Assembly (NCBI GenBank): GCA_002337055.1
Contig: DDFG01000005.1
Coordinates: forward strand, 13,037 to 77,036
DNA length: 64,000 bases
From: Betaproteobacteria bacterium UBA1934
Lineage (GTDB): Bacteria; Pseudomonadota; Gammaproteobacteria; Burkholderiales; Rhodocyclaceae
Direction: 5' to 3'
A model generated the notes under the pieces. The model saw only the letters and a list, made by a program, of their open reading frames with translations, had not been told where the DNA came from and did no database searches. The stretch's first letter is position 1. Each line of letters begins with the position of its first letter. A program made the position numbers and the translations under genes. Positions 16,297 through 24,626 of this stretch are shown piece after piece.

Positions 16297-16830
16297 TCAG
16301 CGCGCACTTGAGCGCAATGCCTTCAGGTCGCCCACAATCTGCGCCGCGTGTCCGGCCGCGTCGACATCCGGGTAGGTCCGCGCGATGCGCCCTTCGGGAT
16401 CGATGATGAAGCTGATGCGGCGTGCAAATTTGACGACGCCGAAGTTGTTGAGCGCGCCGTACTGGCGGGCCACGGTGCCTTCAGCGTCGGCGAGCAGCGG
16501 AAAGTTGAGCTGGTGCTTGTCGGCAAACGCCCGGTGCGAGGCGCTGGTGTCGAGGCTGACGCCGACCGCCTGGGCACCGAGTGTCGTCAGCGCCGTCGCC
16601 TGATCGCGGAAGGCGCGGGCTTCCGCCGTGCAGCCGGGCGTGTCGTCTTTGGGGTAGAAATAGAGGATCAGCCACTTGCCGCGCCATTCTTCAAGGCGGC
16701 GCGGTGTGCCGCTTTCGTCGGGCAACGTGAACGCTGGGGCTGGCGAACCGGGTGCCGGCATGGGTTCAGCACGGGCGAGCGCCGCGCCCAGCAGCATCAA
16801 ACTGGCAATCAACCAACGCATGACACGCAT
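16297..16830 (-). CDS. Exported peroxiredoxin of the BCP/PrxQ type
   Basis: A 177-residue thiol peroxidase with an N-terminal signal peptide (hydrophobic 5-19, cleavage near ARA-EP). The AhpC/TSA fold core is visible: FTLPDESGTPRRLEEWRGKW, LYFYPKDDTPGCTAEARAF with the peroxidatic Cys, and SFIIDPEGRI. The position five residues after that Cys, where many PrxQ enzymes have the resolving Cys, is Ala, and no other Cys is present, so it should work as a 1-Cys enzyme. It lies between the tRNA-Leu and the SEC-C gene, all on the minus strand and probably moved together. Confidence 0.9.
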   Translation of the reverse strand: MRVMRWLIASLMLLGAALARAEPMPAPGSPAPAFTLPDESGTPRRLEEWRGKWLILYFYPKDDTPGCTAEARAFRDQATALTTLGAQAVGVSLDTSASHRAFADKHQLNFPLLADAEGTVARQYGALNNFGVVKFARRISFIIDPEGRIARTYPDVDAAGHAAQIVGDLKALRSSAR

Positions 16831-16887
16831 GGCACTCTCCGGCAGGCTATACCGGCATAGAGCGTAAATGGGGCTGCGGAGTTCCGT

Positions 16888-17589
16888 TCAGTGCAGTTTC
16901 GCGGGGTCGCCGCAACACTTCTTGAATTTCTTCCCGCTACCGCACGGGCAGGGATCGTTGCGTCCGGCGGGCGGCGCTTCGTGGCGGAAGGTCTGCTTGC
17001 CGGCGGCGGCCTGACGGAAGGGCAGCCAGAATTCGTGGATTCCGATCACGCAATCGGGCAATGCGTCGACGAATTCGGTTTCGCGTGAGAGCAGTTCCTC
17101 GCTTTTTTGCAACTCCTCCCAGCCGGCGTCGGTGCCGTGCAGGAAGATCGGGAACATCAGATCCTTGTGCTCGTCGGCCTCCAGCAAATCCTGCCAGGCC
17201 TCTGCGTCGAGGGCGATGCCTTCGACAAAGCCGGTGCACCATTCGTCGATGATTTCGACTTCCTCGCCTTGTTCGTTGTCGCGCATGTAGGTGAGCGGCT
17301 GAAACGACTCGGGTTCCTCCATGAACAACCCGGCAATGCCGTTCATGTGGCGCATGACCAGACCGAACATGCGTTCGGCCTGCGCCGGGGATTCCCAGGT
17401 CATTTCCTCTTTGTCCCAGACCTGGGGCAGCCAGTCGCTGGGCAGATGCGTCTTGGGGCCGATGACGATGGCGGTGAGAAAGCCGTCGAGCATCGAAATG
17501 TCCATCGCGTTTTCGCCGACGGCATCGGACATCAGAAAATTGTCGAGTTCGTCGAGTTCAGCGTCGTTGAGCGGTTGAGTGAGGTCCAT
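16888..17589 (-). CDS. UPF0149/YecA family protein with SEC-C zinc motif
   Basis: A 233-residue cytoplasmic protein. The YgfB/YecA-like helical region (about 1-180) contains LDGFLTAIVIGP and many acidic residues. The C-terminus GRNDPCPCGSGKKFKKCC is the SEC-C zinc-binding motif shared with SecA. Family function is unknown; SEC-C domains bind metal and may contact ribosomes or SecB. On the minus strand upstream of the peroxiredoxin gene. Confidence 0.88.
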   Translation of the reverse strand: MDLTQPLNDAELDELDNFLMSDAVGENAMDISMLDGFLTAIVIGPKTHLPSDWLPQVWDKEEMTWESPAQAERMFGLVMRHMNGIAGLFMEEPESFQPLTYMRDNEQGEEVEIIDEWCTGFVEGIALDAEAWQDLLEADEHKDLMFPIFLHGTDAGWEELQKSEELLSRETEFVDALPDCVIGIHEFWLPFRQAAAGKQTFRHEAPPAGRNDPCPCGSGKKFKKCCGDPAKLH

Positions 17590-17779
17590 GGAAGGCGCCT
17601 GAGAAATAAAGTCCTATTGTAGTCGGCGCCCGGGGAAAACGCGCTCGGAAGCGGGAAAATCACCATCCTGGGAGTGCAGGGTGGCGTCTGGCTCAGAGTC
17701 GTCATTGCTGACATGAAAATGAATCGCCCCGGCCCCAGTAGACACTCTGAAGCCTTAAACTGAGGCAAAAGGAGAGGTC

Positions 17780-18058
17780 ATGAATAGCAAGCGTTACCCG
17801 GAAGAATTCAAGATCGAGGCGGTCAAGCAGATCACGGAAAGAGGTCATCCTGTCGCCGAGGTAGCTAGCCGGATTGGCGTTTCGCAACACAGCCTGTACG
17901 AGTGGCTGAAACGCTACAGCCTTCCAGCGGTCGAGCGCCAGGAACTGCAAAGCCATGCGGCCGAGAATCGGCGGCTGAAAGCGGAGTTGAAACGCGTCAC
18001 CGAGGAGCGTGACATTCTAAAAAAGGCCGCAGCGTACTTTGCCAAAGAGTCCCGGTAA
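17780..18058 (+). CDS. IS3-family transposase OrfA
   Basis: A 92-residue DNA-binding subunit. The helix-turn-helix YPEEFKIEAVKQITERGHPV with ASRIGVSQHSLYEWLKRY is followed by a leucine-zipper-like region ending ERDILKKAAAYFAKESR. At 18019-18025 A-AAA-AAG in the zero frame permits a -1 shift into OrfB. AGGAGAGG precedes the ATG. Confidence 0.92.
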   Translation: MNSKRYPEEFKIEAVKQITERGHPVAEVASRIGVSQHSLYEWLKRYSLPAVERQELQSHAAENRRLKAELKRVTEERDILKKAAAYFAKESR

Positions 18059-18114
18059 GGTACGCCTTCATTCAAGCCTACGAAACGCTGTACCCGGTTC
18101 GCCGGCTCTGTCAT

Positions 18115-18927
18115 GTGATGTCCGTTCATCCCAGTGGCTACTACGCCTGGAAAGCTGAACCATCGTCACCTCGCAAGAAGGACGATCAACGGTTGCTGGG
18201 GCTGATCAAACAATCCTGGCTGGAAAGCGGAGGCGTCTATGGCTATCGCATGATTGCGCACGACCTGCGCGATCTGGGCGAGTGCTGCGGCAAACATCGG
18301 GTTTATCGTCTGATGAAGCTGGAAGGATTACGGGCGCAAGTGGGCTATCGGCGTCGGGCTGGCCATTACGGCAAGCCGGCGGTCGTAGCCGAGAATCAGC
18401 TGGAACAGAACTTTGATGTCGAAGCACCGAATCAGGTATGGGTGACAGACATCACCTACATCCGCACCCACGAAGGCTGGCTGTATCTGGCAGTGGTGCT
18501 GGACCTGTTCTCGCGTCAGGTGATTGGATGGTCGATGCGCTCGCGGATCGACAGCGAACTGGCGATCAATGCTTTGCTGATGGCGATCTGGCGGCGAAAT
18601 CCGACGGCGCCTGTGATTGTCCATTCAGATCAGGGATGCCAGTACAGCAGCCATGACTGGCAAGCCTTCCTGAAAGCCCATGACTTGGTCGCCAGCATGA
18701 GCCGACGGGGGAATTGCTATGACAACGCCGTCGCCGAGAGCTTCTTCCAGTTACTCAAGCGGGAGCGGATTCGCCGTAAAACCTATCTCGACCGCGAGGA
18801 AGCTCGCCGGGATGTCTTCAATTACATCGAGATGTTCTACAACCCGAAACGTCGTCATGGCTATGCAAACGACGTTTCTCCGGTAGAGTTCGAAAACCAG
18901 TATTTCAACCGGCTACAGAGTGTCTAG
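18115..18927 (+). CDS. IS3-family transposase OrfB (DDE integrase core)
   Basis: A 270-residue catalytic part. DDE residues are visible in WVTDITYIRTHEGW, VIVHSDQGCQYSS and CYDNAVAESFFQLLK. The listed start is a GTG, but the frame is open back to 18025, so after -1 frameshifting at the slippery heptamer in orfA the product is an OrfAB fusion with YAFIQAYETLYPVRRLCHV before the GTG. All catalytic residues are intact. Confidence 0.92.
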   Translation: MMSVHPSGYYAWKAEPSSPRKKDDQRLLGLIKQSWLESGGVYGYRMIAHDLRDLGECCGKHRVYRLMKLEGLRAQVGYRRRAGHYGKPAVVAENQLEQNFDVEAPNQVWVTDITYIRTHEGWLYLAVVLDLFSRQVIGWSMRSRIDSELAINALLMAIWRRNPTAPVIVHSDQGCQYSSHDWQAFLKAHDLVASMSRRGNCYDNAVAESFFQLLKRERIRRKTYLDREEARRDVFNYIEMFYNPKRRHGYANDVSPVEFENQYFNRLQSV

Positions 18928-18985
18928 AAATGCCGGGGCGATTCAAAACAGCGTTCGTGATCGTTTGGCTTAAGGGGTTCCACCC

Positions 18986-19138
18986 AGCAGCGAACGGCGC
19001 CAGTGGGCAGGTCAACGAGAAGAACTGCTGCTCGCGGCAACGGCAAATGCCCAAGCCCATCCCCGGCAACTCCAAGCCTCCACGCTGCTAGCCATCGAGA
19101 CGGGATTGCGCGCAGGTCGTCTGGCAAGCATTGACTGA
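18986..19138 (+). pseudogene. Tyrosine recombinase (integrase), catalytic-domain fragment
   Basis: Fifty in-frame codons read SSERRQWAGQREELLLAA, then HPRQLQASTLLAIETGLRAG and RLASID before a stop. LLAIETGLRAG is the box I region with the first catalytic Arg of phage-type integrases. Both ends are broken: no box II (HxxR) or Tyr follows. It lies 40 bp right of the IS3 element, on the opposite strand from the N-terminal fragment at 15905-15990, and is probably the other part of the same gene. Confidence 0.65.
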
Positions 19139-19541
19139 AAGCAGGTTAGCCGGTCTAGAACAACTGTTCATCTATTCCATCACGGCTCTCCTCCACCAGT
19201 CTTCGGCGGACGTACCCAAGAACGGTGGCGATCAGAAGATTGGGTAGTCGCGCCGAATTGACCACCTGATTCACGCGCGCGATGATGCCCAAGGCCATTC
19301 TCGGCGACCGATACTCACCGGGGACAACACGGCAGACGACGACAAGGGGCCAAGTTTCGGTAAAACACATCGCGATGGACGCGGTGGTCGCCGAAAAGCC
19401 TTTGCCTTATCCCGTCTCTACGACCACAATCAACCCATTGCAGTCCATTTTCGTCGTATTGTCATACGAGTTGGTCAGCACTGATGGGTTTCGCACACTA
19501 CCAGAAGCGCAGGCTAATTTTTTAAAAGATATGGAAATGCT
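19139..19541. other. Non-coding or degenerate stretch inside the island
   Basis: A 71-codon open frame on the minus strand (19155-19370) has no recognisable family and no clear ribosome site, so it is not called a gene. Base composition falls to AT-rich towards the right end, where the 5' region of the binding-protein gene must lie. No clear -35/-10 pair was found. Confidence 0.4.
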
Positions 19542-20588
19542 ATGTCCTGGATGCGAAGCATCATATTTTGGCCGCTGCTATTGCTAGCCACATCGGGATT
19601 CGCCCAAGAAAAAAATGGCCAAGTTCCGCCAGGGCCAGTGGCACAGAAGGGCAAGTCGGTGGTATTCGTCGCTTCAGACTTTCGCAACGGCGGAGTAATG
19701 GGCGCCTACCGAAGCTTTGAGGGGGCCACAAAAAAGCTAGGTTGGAAAATTCAACTCGAAGATGGAATGGGACAACAAGCGACTCAAAGGAAGGCACTGG
19801 CGCAAGCGCTTGCTGCTCGTCCAAATGGCATTGTTTTCGGAGGCTTCGATCCTGACGCCTTTTCGGATTTGGTAGTTCAGGCCAAACGTAACGGGATCGT
19901 TCTTGTAGGTTGGCATGCAGCCGAAACCTCTGGTCCGACGAACAGCCTGTTCGTCAATGTCTCCACGAAATCTGACGACGTGGCAAAGCTTGCAGCCGAC
20001 TATGTGATCAATGATGCAAAAGCCAAGAAGCGAGCTGTTGGAGTTGTGATCTTCAACGACAACCAGTTTGCGGTAGCGAATGCCAAGGCAAACGCGATGG
20101 CTCGGATTGTTCAGAAGTGCGCTGGATATGACGGGTGCAAAATTTTATCCATTGAAAACCTACCGATATCCGACGTCTCACAGAAGATGAGATTGATCGT
20201 GCCAGAGCTTGTTTCCAAATACGGTCCGGCATGGACCTACAGCTTGGCCATCAATGACATTTATTTTGATGAAATGAACCATCCGCTGCGGGAAGCAAAA
20301 CGAACCGATATTCTGAACGTTGCCGCGGGCGATGGGTCGGCCAAGGCGCTTAGCCGCATTGGTGCTGCAGTTTCACAGCAAGTCGCAACTGTTGCCGAGC
20401 CATTAGGGATGCAGGGATATCAGTTAGCCGATGAGCTTAACCGCGCGTTTGCTGAAGCCTCTCCCAGTGGCTTTCAAACTATGCCTATCCTGGTTACTAC
20501 CGAAGTACTTAAGGCCACCGGTAACAAAGGCCTCGAGGCAAATATCGGTTTCGAGGCAGCTTATACAACCATCTGGGGCAAGCAGTAA
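19542..20588 (+). CDS. Periplasmic substrate-binding protein, sugar-type (PBP1 fold)
   Basis: A 348-residue exported protein with a signal peptide (hydrophobic 8-20, cleavage near GFAQ). The fold pattern is that of RbsB/LuxP-like binding proteins: VVFVASDFRNGGVMGAYRSF, an internal GIVFGGFDPDAFSDLVVQAK strand-helix, and AINDIYFDEM in the C-terminal lobe. No ABC permease or ATPase is nearby. The hybrid kinase follows 11 bp downstream, so it more probably acts as a periplasmic sensor partner, as LuxP does for LuxQ or TorT for TorS. The ligand is unknown. Lower GC and codon use differ from flanking chromosomal genes. Confidence 0.82.
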   Translation: MSWMRSIIFWPLLLLATSGFAQEKNGQVPPGPVAQKGKSVVFVASDFRNGGVMGAYRSFEGATKKLGWKIQLEDGMGQQATQRKALAQALAARPNGIVFGGFDPDAFSDLVVQAKRNGIVLVGWHAAETSGPTNSLFVNVSTKSDDVAKLAADYVINDAKAKKRAVGVVIFNDNQFAVANAKANAMARIVQKCAGYDGCKILSIENLPISDVSQKMRLIVPELVSKYGPAWTYSLAINDIYFDEMNHPLREAKRTDILNVAAGDGSAKALSRIGAAVSQQVATVAEPLGMQGYQLADELNRAFAEASPSGFQTMPILVTTEVLKATGNKGLEANIGFEAAYTTIWGKQ

Positions 20589-20599
20589 CATCACATATC

Positions 20600-23251
20600 A
20601 TGCGTTCTACGCTCGCGACTAGAGTACTTCTGAGAGTGCTGATTGCCAGCATGACCATCTTCGCGCTTGCCACATCGTTGGGTTACTTGTACGAACGCAA
20701 CAAAGCCTTGCAGGCCGCGCACGCTGATGCCCAGCACACTGTAAACCAGAGCCTTGCGGCTATTTCCAATTCCCTATGGCAGTACGACATAAACAGCTTA
20801 AACGTACTTCTGAAAGGCATGGTTGCTTCGCCGATAGTTGCTCATGTCGAAGTCTTTAACCTTGACCAGCCGATCACAAGCGCCAGCAAACAGGGATTCG
20901 AAGGAAATGGTGATTTAGTTTGGACTGTACCTGTCTTGGCGGAGGATCAAAAGACGGCCATAGGTTCTCTGCGCGTTACGGAGGCATATGCAGAAATAAA
21001 TGCTCAATCTCTTCATTCTCTGAAAACATTGATCGTAACCGACCTGATCAAAATCATGCTTGTGGCGATAGTTCTGTTTGCAATTGTTTATGAAATGGTC
21101 GCACGAGATATCAGCAAACTAGCGACAGATGTACAGAAACTCGGCCAATCTAACGGCGTAACACAATCAGCGTTGACTCGCAGGAAACCCGGCGATCATC
21201 GCGATGAAATCGACATCCTGATCGACACCATTAATGGTTTTGTCGATTACCGCAAACAAGCAGAAGCGGCGCTCAAACAATACGAAGAAATCGTACAGTC
21301 ATCCGACGACGCCATCATCAGCAAAACATTGGCGGGAACGATCACCAGTTGGAATCCGGGGGCCGAGGCCATCTTTGGTTACGCCGCCAGTGAAGCCATC
21401 GGAAAGCCGATAACCATGCTGCTTCCGCCCGGATTGGAACATGAAGAGTCAAGTATCCTTACACGTATTGCCAATGGTGAAAAGGTCAAACACTTCGAAA
21501 CGTGCAGAGTACGTCGCGATGGGGCCATCATCGATATATCTGTCACCATTTCACCCATAAGAAATGGAAAAGGCGAGGTGGTAGGTGCCTCCAAAATCGC
21601 CCGTGACATTACCAAACAGAAGGCAGCGGCGAAAGCTTTGGCAAACGAGCGGGGAATCTTGCGGACACTCATCGACTCGCTACCGGATCTGATTTGGCTG
21701 AAGGATCCCAAGGGCGTTTATCTTGGCTGCAATCGGCGGTTTGAGGATCTCTTTGGTGCGAAAGAGCGAGAAATCGTTGGCAAGACCGACTACGATTTCG
21801 TGGAAAAATCACTGGCAGATCTCTTTAGTGAAAATGACCGCAATGCCATAGCAGCGGGCAAGCCATCGGTAAATGAGGAGGAAATCCAATTTGTTTCCGA
21901 TGGCCATCGCGAATTGCTGGAAACGACCAAGGTCCCTATGCGTGATACCGCTGGCAACTTGATCGGTGTGTTGGGAATTGGCCATGACATCACGGCGAAG
22001 AAGCAGGCCGAGCGCGAACTCGAGCGCCACCGGAGGCATCTTCAAGAAATGGTAGACGAACGGACGGCAGATCTGCTCGTCGCCAAGGAAGCGGCGGAAG
22101 CCTCAAACATCGCAAAAGGTGCTTTCTTAGCCAATATGAGCCACGAGATCCGGACACCGCTCAATGCCATTACCGGCATGTCTCACATCTTGCGGCGCTC
22201 TGGTCTGACAGCGCAACAAACCGAAAAACTCGACAAAATCACCGCCGCCGGTAATCACCTGCTCGACATCGTCAATGCCGTTCTTGATCTGTCCAAGATC
22301 GAATCCGGCAAGCTTCAACTGGAAGAACAGCTCATTTCCATCTCCGACATCCTGCATACTGTAATGAGCATGGTCGAGCTCAAAGTTGAGGCCAAAGGGC
22401 TTAAGCTAGCCGCTGATGTATCAACGATCCCCGATGGACTAATCGGTGACCAGGGGCGACTACAGCAGGCTCTTCTCAACTACGTCGGCAATGCGGTCAA
22501 ATTCACTGAGCACGGATCAATAACGATTCGTGTGACGATCGAGAACGAAACCCAGCAAAATGTCATGGTGCGCTTTGCCGTCACAGATACCGGTATCGGC
22601 ATCGCGCCTGAGGCAATGTCACGCCTTTTCGGAACATTTGAACAAGCTGACAACTCCATGACCCGCAGATACGGCGGGACAGGATTGGGGCTGGCCGTCA
22701 CACGCAAGTTAGCTCAGGTCATGGGAGGTGATGCCGGGGTAAATAGTCAAGAAGGTGCGGGAAGCACTTTTTGGTTCACCTGCCGACTACAAAAAAGGTC
22801 GAATGAACACTCTTTTGCAAAAACCTCGAACCGATTCGATGCCGAAGGAGTGCTTTGTCATGAATTTTCGGGTACCACGATCCTTCTGGCCGAGGATGAG
22901 CCGATCAATCGGGAAATTGCTATTTCCTTGCTGAATGACGTGGGGCTGGTGGTGGATGCAGTAGAAGAAGGTGAAGCGGCACTTAAGTTGGCACAAAAAA
23001 ATGATTACGCCCTGATCCTCATGGATGTGCAGATGCCCAACATAAATGGCTTGGAGGCCACAAGGCGAATCCGTCAACTGTTGGAAGGAAAGCACACACC
23101 GATTTTAGCGATGACGGCAAATGCCTTTGCCGAAGACAAGGTCCGCTGTCTGGATGCGGGCATGGACGATTTCATTGCCAAACCGATTGATCCTGATTCA
23201 GCGTATAGGACGATTTTAAAGTGGTTGCGCGAAGGCAGGACACCCGCTTAA
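20600..23251 (+). CDS. Hybrid sensor histidine kinase with two PAS domains and receiver
   Basis: An 883-residue membrane kinase. TM1 at about 8-28 and TM2 at about 145-168 enclose a periplasmic domain. Two PAS domains follow (about 225-340 and 350-468), then a coiled coil, HisKA with phospho-acceptor His in NMSHEIRTPLNAI (about 515), HATPase with NAVKF, DTGIGI and GGTGLGLA, and a receiver with Asp about 809 in LILMDVQMP. No Hpt domain or cognate output regulator lies in the window, so phosphate must pass to an unlinked partner. Paired with the upstream binding protein, which probably contacts its periplasmic loop. Confidence 0.9.
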   Translation: MRSTLATRVLLRVLIASMTIFALATSLGYLYERNKALQAAHADAQHTVNQSLAAISNSLWQYDINSLNVLLKGMVASPIVAHVEVFNLDQPITSASKQGFEGNGDLVWTVPVLAEDQKTAIGSLRVTEAYAEINAQSLHSLKTLIVTDLIKIMLVAIVLFAIVYEMVARDISKLATDVQKLGQSNGVTQSALTRRKPGDHRDEIDILIDTINGFVDYRKQAEAALKQYEEIVQSSDDAIISKTLAGTITSWNPGAEAIFGYAASEAIGKPITMLLPPGLEHEESSILTRIANGEKVKHFETCRVRRDGAIIDISVTISPIRNGKGEVVGASKIARDITKQKAAAKALANERGILRTLIDSLPDLIWLKDPKGVYLGCNRRFEDLFGAKEREIVGKTDYDFVEKSLADLFSENDRNAIAAGKPSVNEEEIQFVSDGHRELLETTKVPMRDTAGNLIGVLGIGHDITAKKQAERELERHRRHLQEMVDERTADLLVAKEAAEASNIAKGAFLANMSHEIRTPLNAITGMSHILRRSGLTAQQTEKLDKITAAGNHLLDIVNAVLDLSKIESGKLQLEEQLISISDILHTVMSMVELKVEAKGLKLAADVSTIPDGLIGDQGRLQQALLNYVGNAVKFTEHGSITIRVTIENETQQNVMVRFAVTDTGIGIAPEAMSRLFGTFEQADNSMTRRYGGTGLGLAVTRKLAQVMGGDAGVNSQEGAGSTFWFTCRLQKRSNEHSFAKTSNRFDAEGVLCHEFSGTTILLAEDEPINREIAISLLNDVGLVVDAVEEGEAALKLAQKNDYALILMDVQMPNINGLEATRRIRQLLEGKHTPILAMTANAFAEDKVRCLDAGMDDFIAKPIDPDSAYRTILKWLREGRTPA

Positions 23252-23358
23252 CGGCCGGAAAACATGCTTTCGATTGATGCTTCGACCTGCCCCTTGTAGG
23301 CATACCAACGATTCAGAAGGAAGACCCGGTACAAGGCTACTCGAAATGTTGCGGGGTT

Positions 23359-23390
23359 GCCCAGCATCGGCAGCATGCTACCGATGCTGG
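23359..23390. terminator. Strong hairpin between convergent kinase and PEP-CTERM genes
   Basis: CCCAGCATCGG pairs with CCGATGCTGGG across a 10-base loop. There is no T tract, so it may be an mRNA-stabilising or Rho-associated end structure. It sits about 110 bp beyond the kinase stop and 50 bp beyond the PEP-CTERM stop. Confidence 0.4.
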
Positions 23391-23437
23391 GAGCCAACGT
23401 AAAACGCAGGCAGTGCTGGCGTTGCGTGGAGATTAGT

Positions 23438-24112
23438 TTATTTTGCCTTTTTCTGGCGACGGGCAAAAGCAGTACCGAATAGTCCCAAGCCAAGAAGCGC
23501 GATAGTACTGGTCTCTGGTACAGACTGAATTGAGTTGCGGACCAAATAAGAACCAGTATCAAGACGCACATTGTCACAGCCATACATTGCTGCATGAGCG
23601 ACGCTATTGTCCTGCAAAAATTGATATGGTGATATATCAGCATCCGAGATGCCAGCTATCCAATGGAAACAGTAACCGGGGAGGGAAGGACTATCAGACA
23701 ACATTCCAAATGTATAACGGATGTCATTGCCATATTCGTTGGAAGAGTGCTTGCCGTACTCTATTAGAAAACTGTAATCCAACGTGTCGCCGAGAAGTGC
23801 CACCAATCCATCTATCTTATCGAGTTCCTGATCTACGACTCCATAAACTGCTGGCGTAGCACCTGTCCATGAACCAATCAAGGCATTGAATTCGTCGCCT
23901 GAGGCATATCGCCATCCGTCATACGCACCTCCTGAGCCAAGTTGTGCGAATACCTGATTGTATGACTTACCTGCAGTGGTAGTGACATCCAACCAATCGA
24001 GTCCGGTTACTGTGTCAGTGAGATAGATACCGTGATCAACAATAGCCGCCTGTGCTGAACTCATAACTACAGCGCCAAACAAACTTGCGATATGTTTCTT
24101 ACGGAGGTTCAT
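23438..24112 (-). CDS. PEP-CTERM sorting domain exported protein
   Basis: A 224-residue secreted protein. The N-terminal signal peptide (MNLRKKHIASLFGAVVMSSA, then QAA) precedes a region with GLDWLDVTTTAGKSYNQV and GGAYDGWRYASGDEF, a pattern common in exported PEP-CTERM proteins. The C-terminus is VPETSTIALLGLGLFGTAF followed by ARRQKK, a VPE-type PEP-CTERM anchor cleaved by exosortase. No exosortase is in the window. The ATG at 24112 follows GGAGG; the longer frame upstream is rejected. A sigma-54-like promoter lies upstream. Confidence 0.85.
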   Translation of the reverse strand: MNLRKKHIASLFGAVVMSSAQAAIVDHGIYLTDTVTGLDWLDVTTTAGKSYNQVFAQLGSGGAYDGWRYASGDEFNALIGSWTGATPAVYGVVDQELDKIDGLVALLGDTLDYSFLIEYGKHSSNEYGNDIRYTFGMLSDSPSLPGYCFHWIAGISDADISPYQFLQDNSVAHAAMYGCDNVRLDTGSYLVRNSIQSVPETSTIALLGLGLFGTAFARRQKKAK

Positions 24113-24206
24113 TTTGAAATCCTTGCTGGATAAAATAATCCGGATGGATTGCGCAAATCTATTATGACCATTGCGCAGGTTGTATTCTTTAGGCGGCGAA
24201 TCGGCA

Positions 24207-24222
24207 AGCATAAAAAATGCCC
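24207..24222 (-). promoter_or_regulatory. Possible sigma-54 promoter of the PEP-CTERM gene
   Basis: On the minus strand GGGCAT-TTTTT-ATGCT keeps the essential GG and GC dinucleotides exactly 10 bp apart and matches TGGCAC-N5-TTGCW at most other places. It would start transcription about 84 bp before the ATG. PEP-CTERM genes in related floc-forming bacteria are known to depend on RpoN and PrsK/PrsR. Confidence 0.4.
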
Positions 24223-24562
24223 AAATTCCAGACCCATGATTTTTTGGCATTCTCTATTGTTCTAAAGATGGCCTTGTAAGTTTTCCCGACACTGGCCCAC
24301 TGTATAACTTAGCGTTGTGATGTCGCATGGAAGCAGCATGGGTTCCTGCGTTCCGACGGATGAACAAGTGTTCCATAAAGCATGTTTCAGCGTGAGCAGT
24401 CGCATGACTGCCAACAACCTATGTGCTCAAACTCACCAGAAGTACCTCCGTGCAGCACTTATTGCGGCAACTACTGGTAAAATGCCAAAACGCTTGGTAA
24501 TAAAGCACGTTGATTTTATTGGTGTTCGTGTTGGGCTCTCTGTATCCATCAGGGCTCAATTA
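24223..24562. other. Intergenic stretch between PEP-CTERM promoter and tRNA fragment
   Basis: No supportable gene. A 91-codon plus-strand open frame (24317-24592) runs into the tRNA-Leu fragment and its product resembles nothing known. This is the right end of the island interior, directly next to the att repeat. Confidence 0.5.
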
Positions 24563-24618
24563 GGATTCAAAATCCGCCGCCGAAAGGCGTGAGGGTTCGA
24601 GTCCCTCTCTCGGCACCA
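24563..24618 (+). repeat. Attachment-site repeat: isolated 3' half of tRNA-Leu(CAA)
   Basis: Fifty-six bases identical to the intact tRNA-Leu from anticodon stem to CCA, but on the opposite strand. No 5' half precedes it, so it is not a functional tRNA. It is followed directly by a terminator hairpin, showing that this is the original 3' flank of the tRNA gene. Confidence 0.88.
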
Positions 24619-24626
24619 AGAACACG

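Larger units (their letters stand above)
17720..18945 (+). mobile_element. Complete IS3-family insertion sequence, 1226 bp
   Basis: Imperfect terminal inverted repeats begin TGAATCGCCCCGGC and share TAGACACTCTG further in. Both ends are flanked by AAA, a 3-bp target duplication typical of IS3. Two overlapping reading frames encode OrfA and OrfB, linked by an A-AAA-AAG slippery heptamer. It separates the SEC-C gene from an integrase fragment. The intact target duplication says it jumped in by simple transposition. Confidence 0.92.

Noticed and set aside
15731..18945. Homologous recombination between two copies of one IS as cause of the inversion
   Set aside because: The truncated IS at 15.7 kb and the complete IS3 element at 17.7 kb have different OrfA sequences and ends, and the latter has an intact target duplication, so they are not a recombining pair.
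19155..19370. A 71-codon minus-strand frame in the island
   Set aside because: No recognisable family and no ribosome site; reported only as part of a non-coding stretch.
23248..23643. A minus-strand frame ending YAYKGQVEASIESMFSGR at the kinase stop
   Set aside because: Composition is mildly protein-like, but it overlaps the PEP-CTERM gene in another frame, has no plausible start and no family match.
24317..24592. A 91-codon plus-strand frame before the nitronate-monooxygenase gene
   Set aside because: It reads into the tRNA-Leu fragment, lacks a ribosome site and resembles no known protein.
24563..24618. A second tRNA-Leu gene
   Set aside because: Only the 3' half from the anticodon stem is present; no D arm or 5' acceptor strand and no promoter, so it is an attachment-site remnant.
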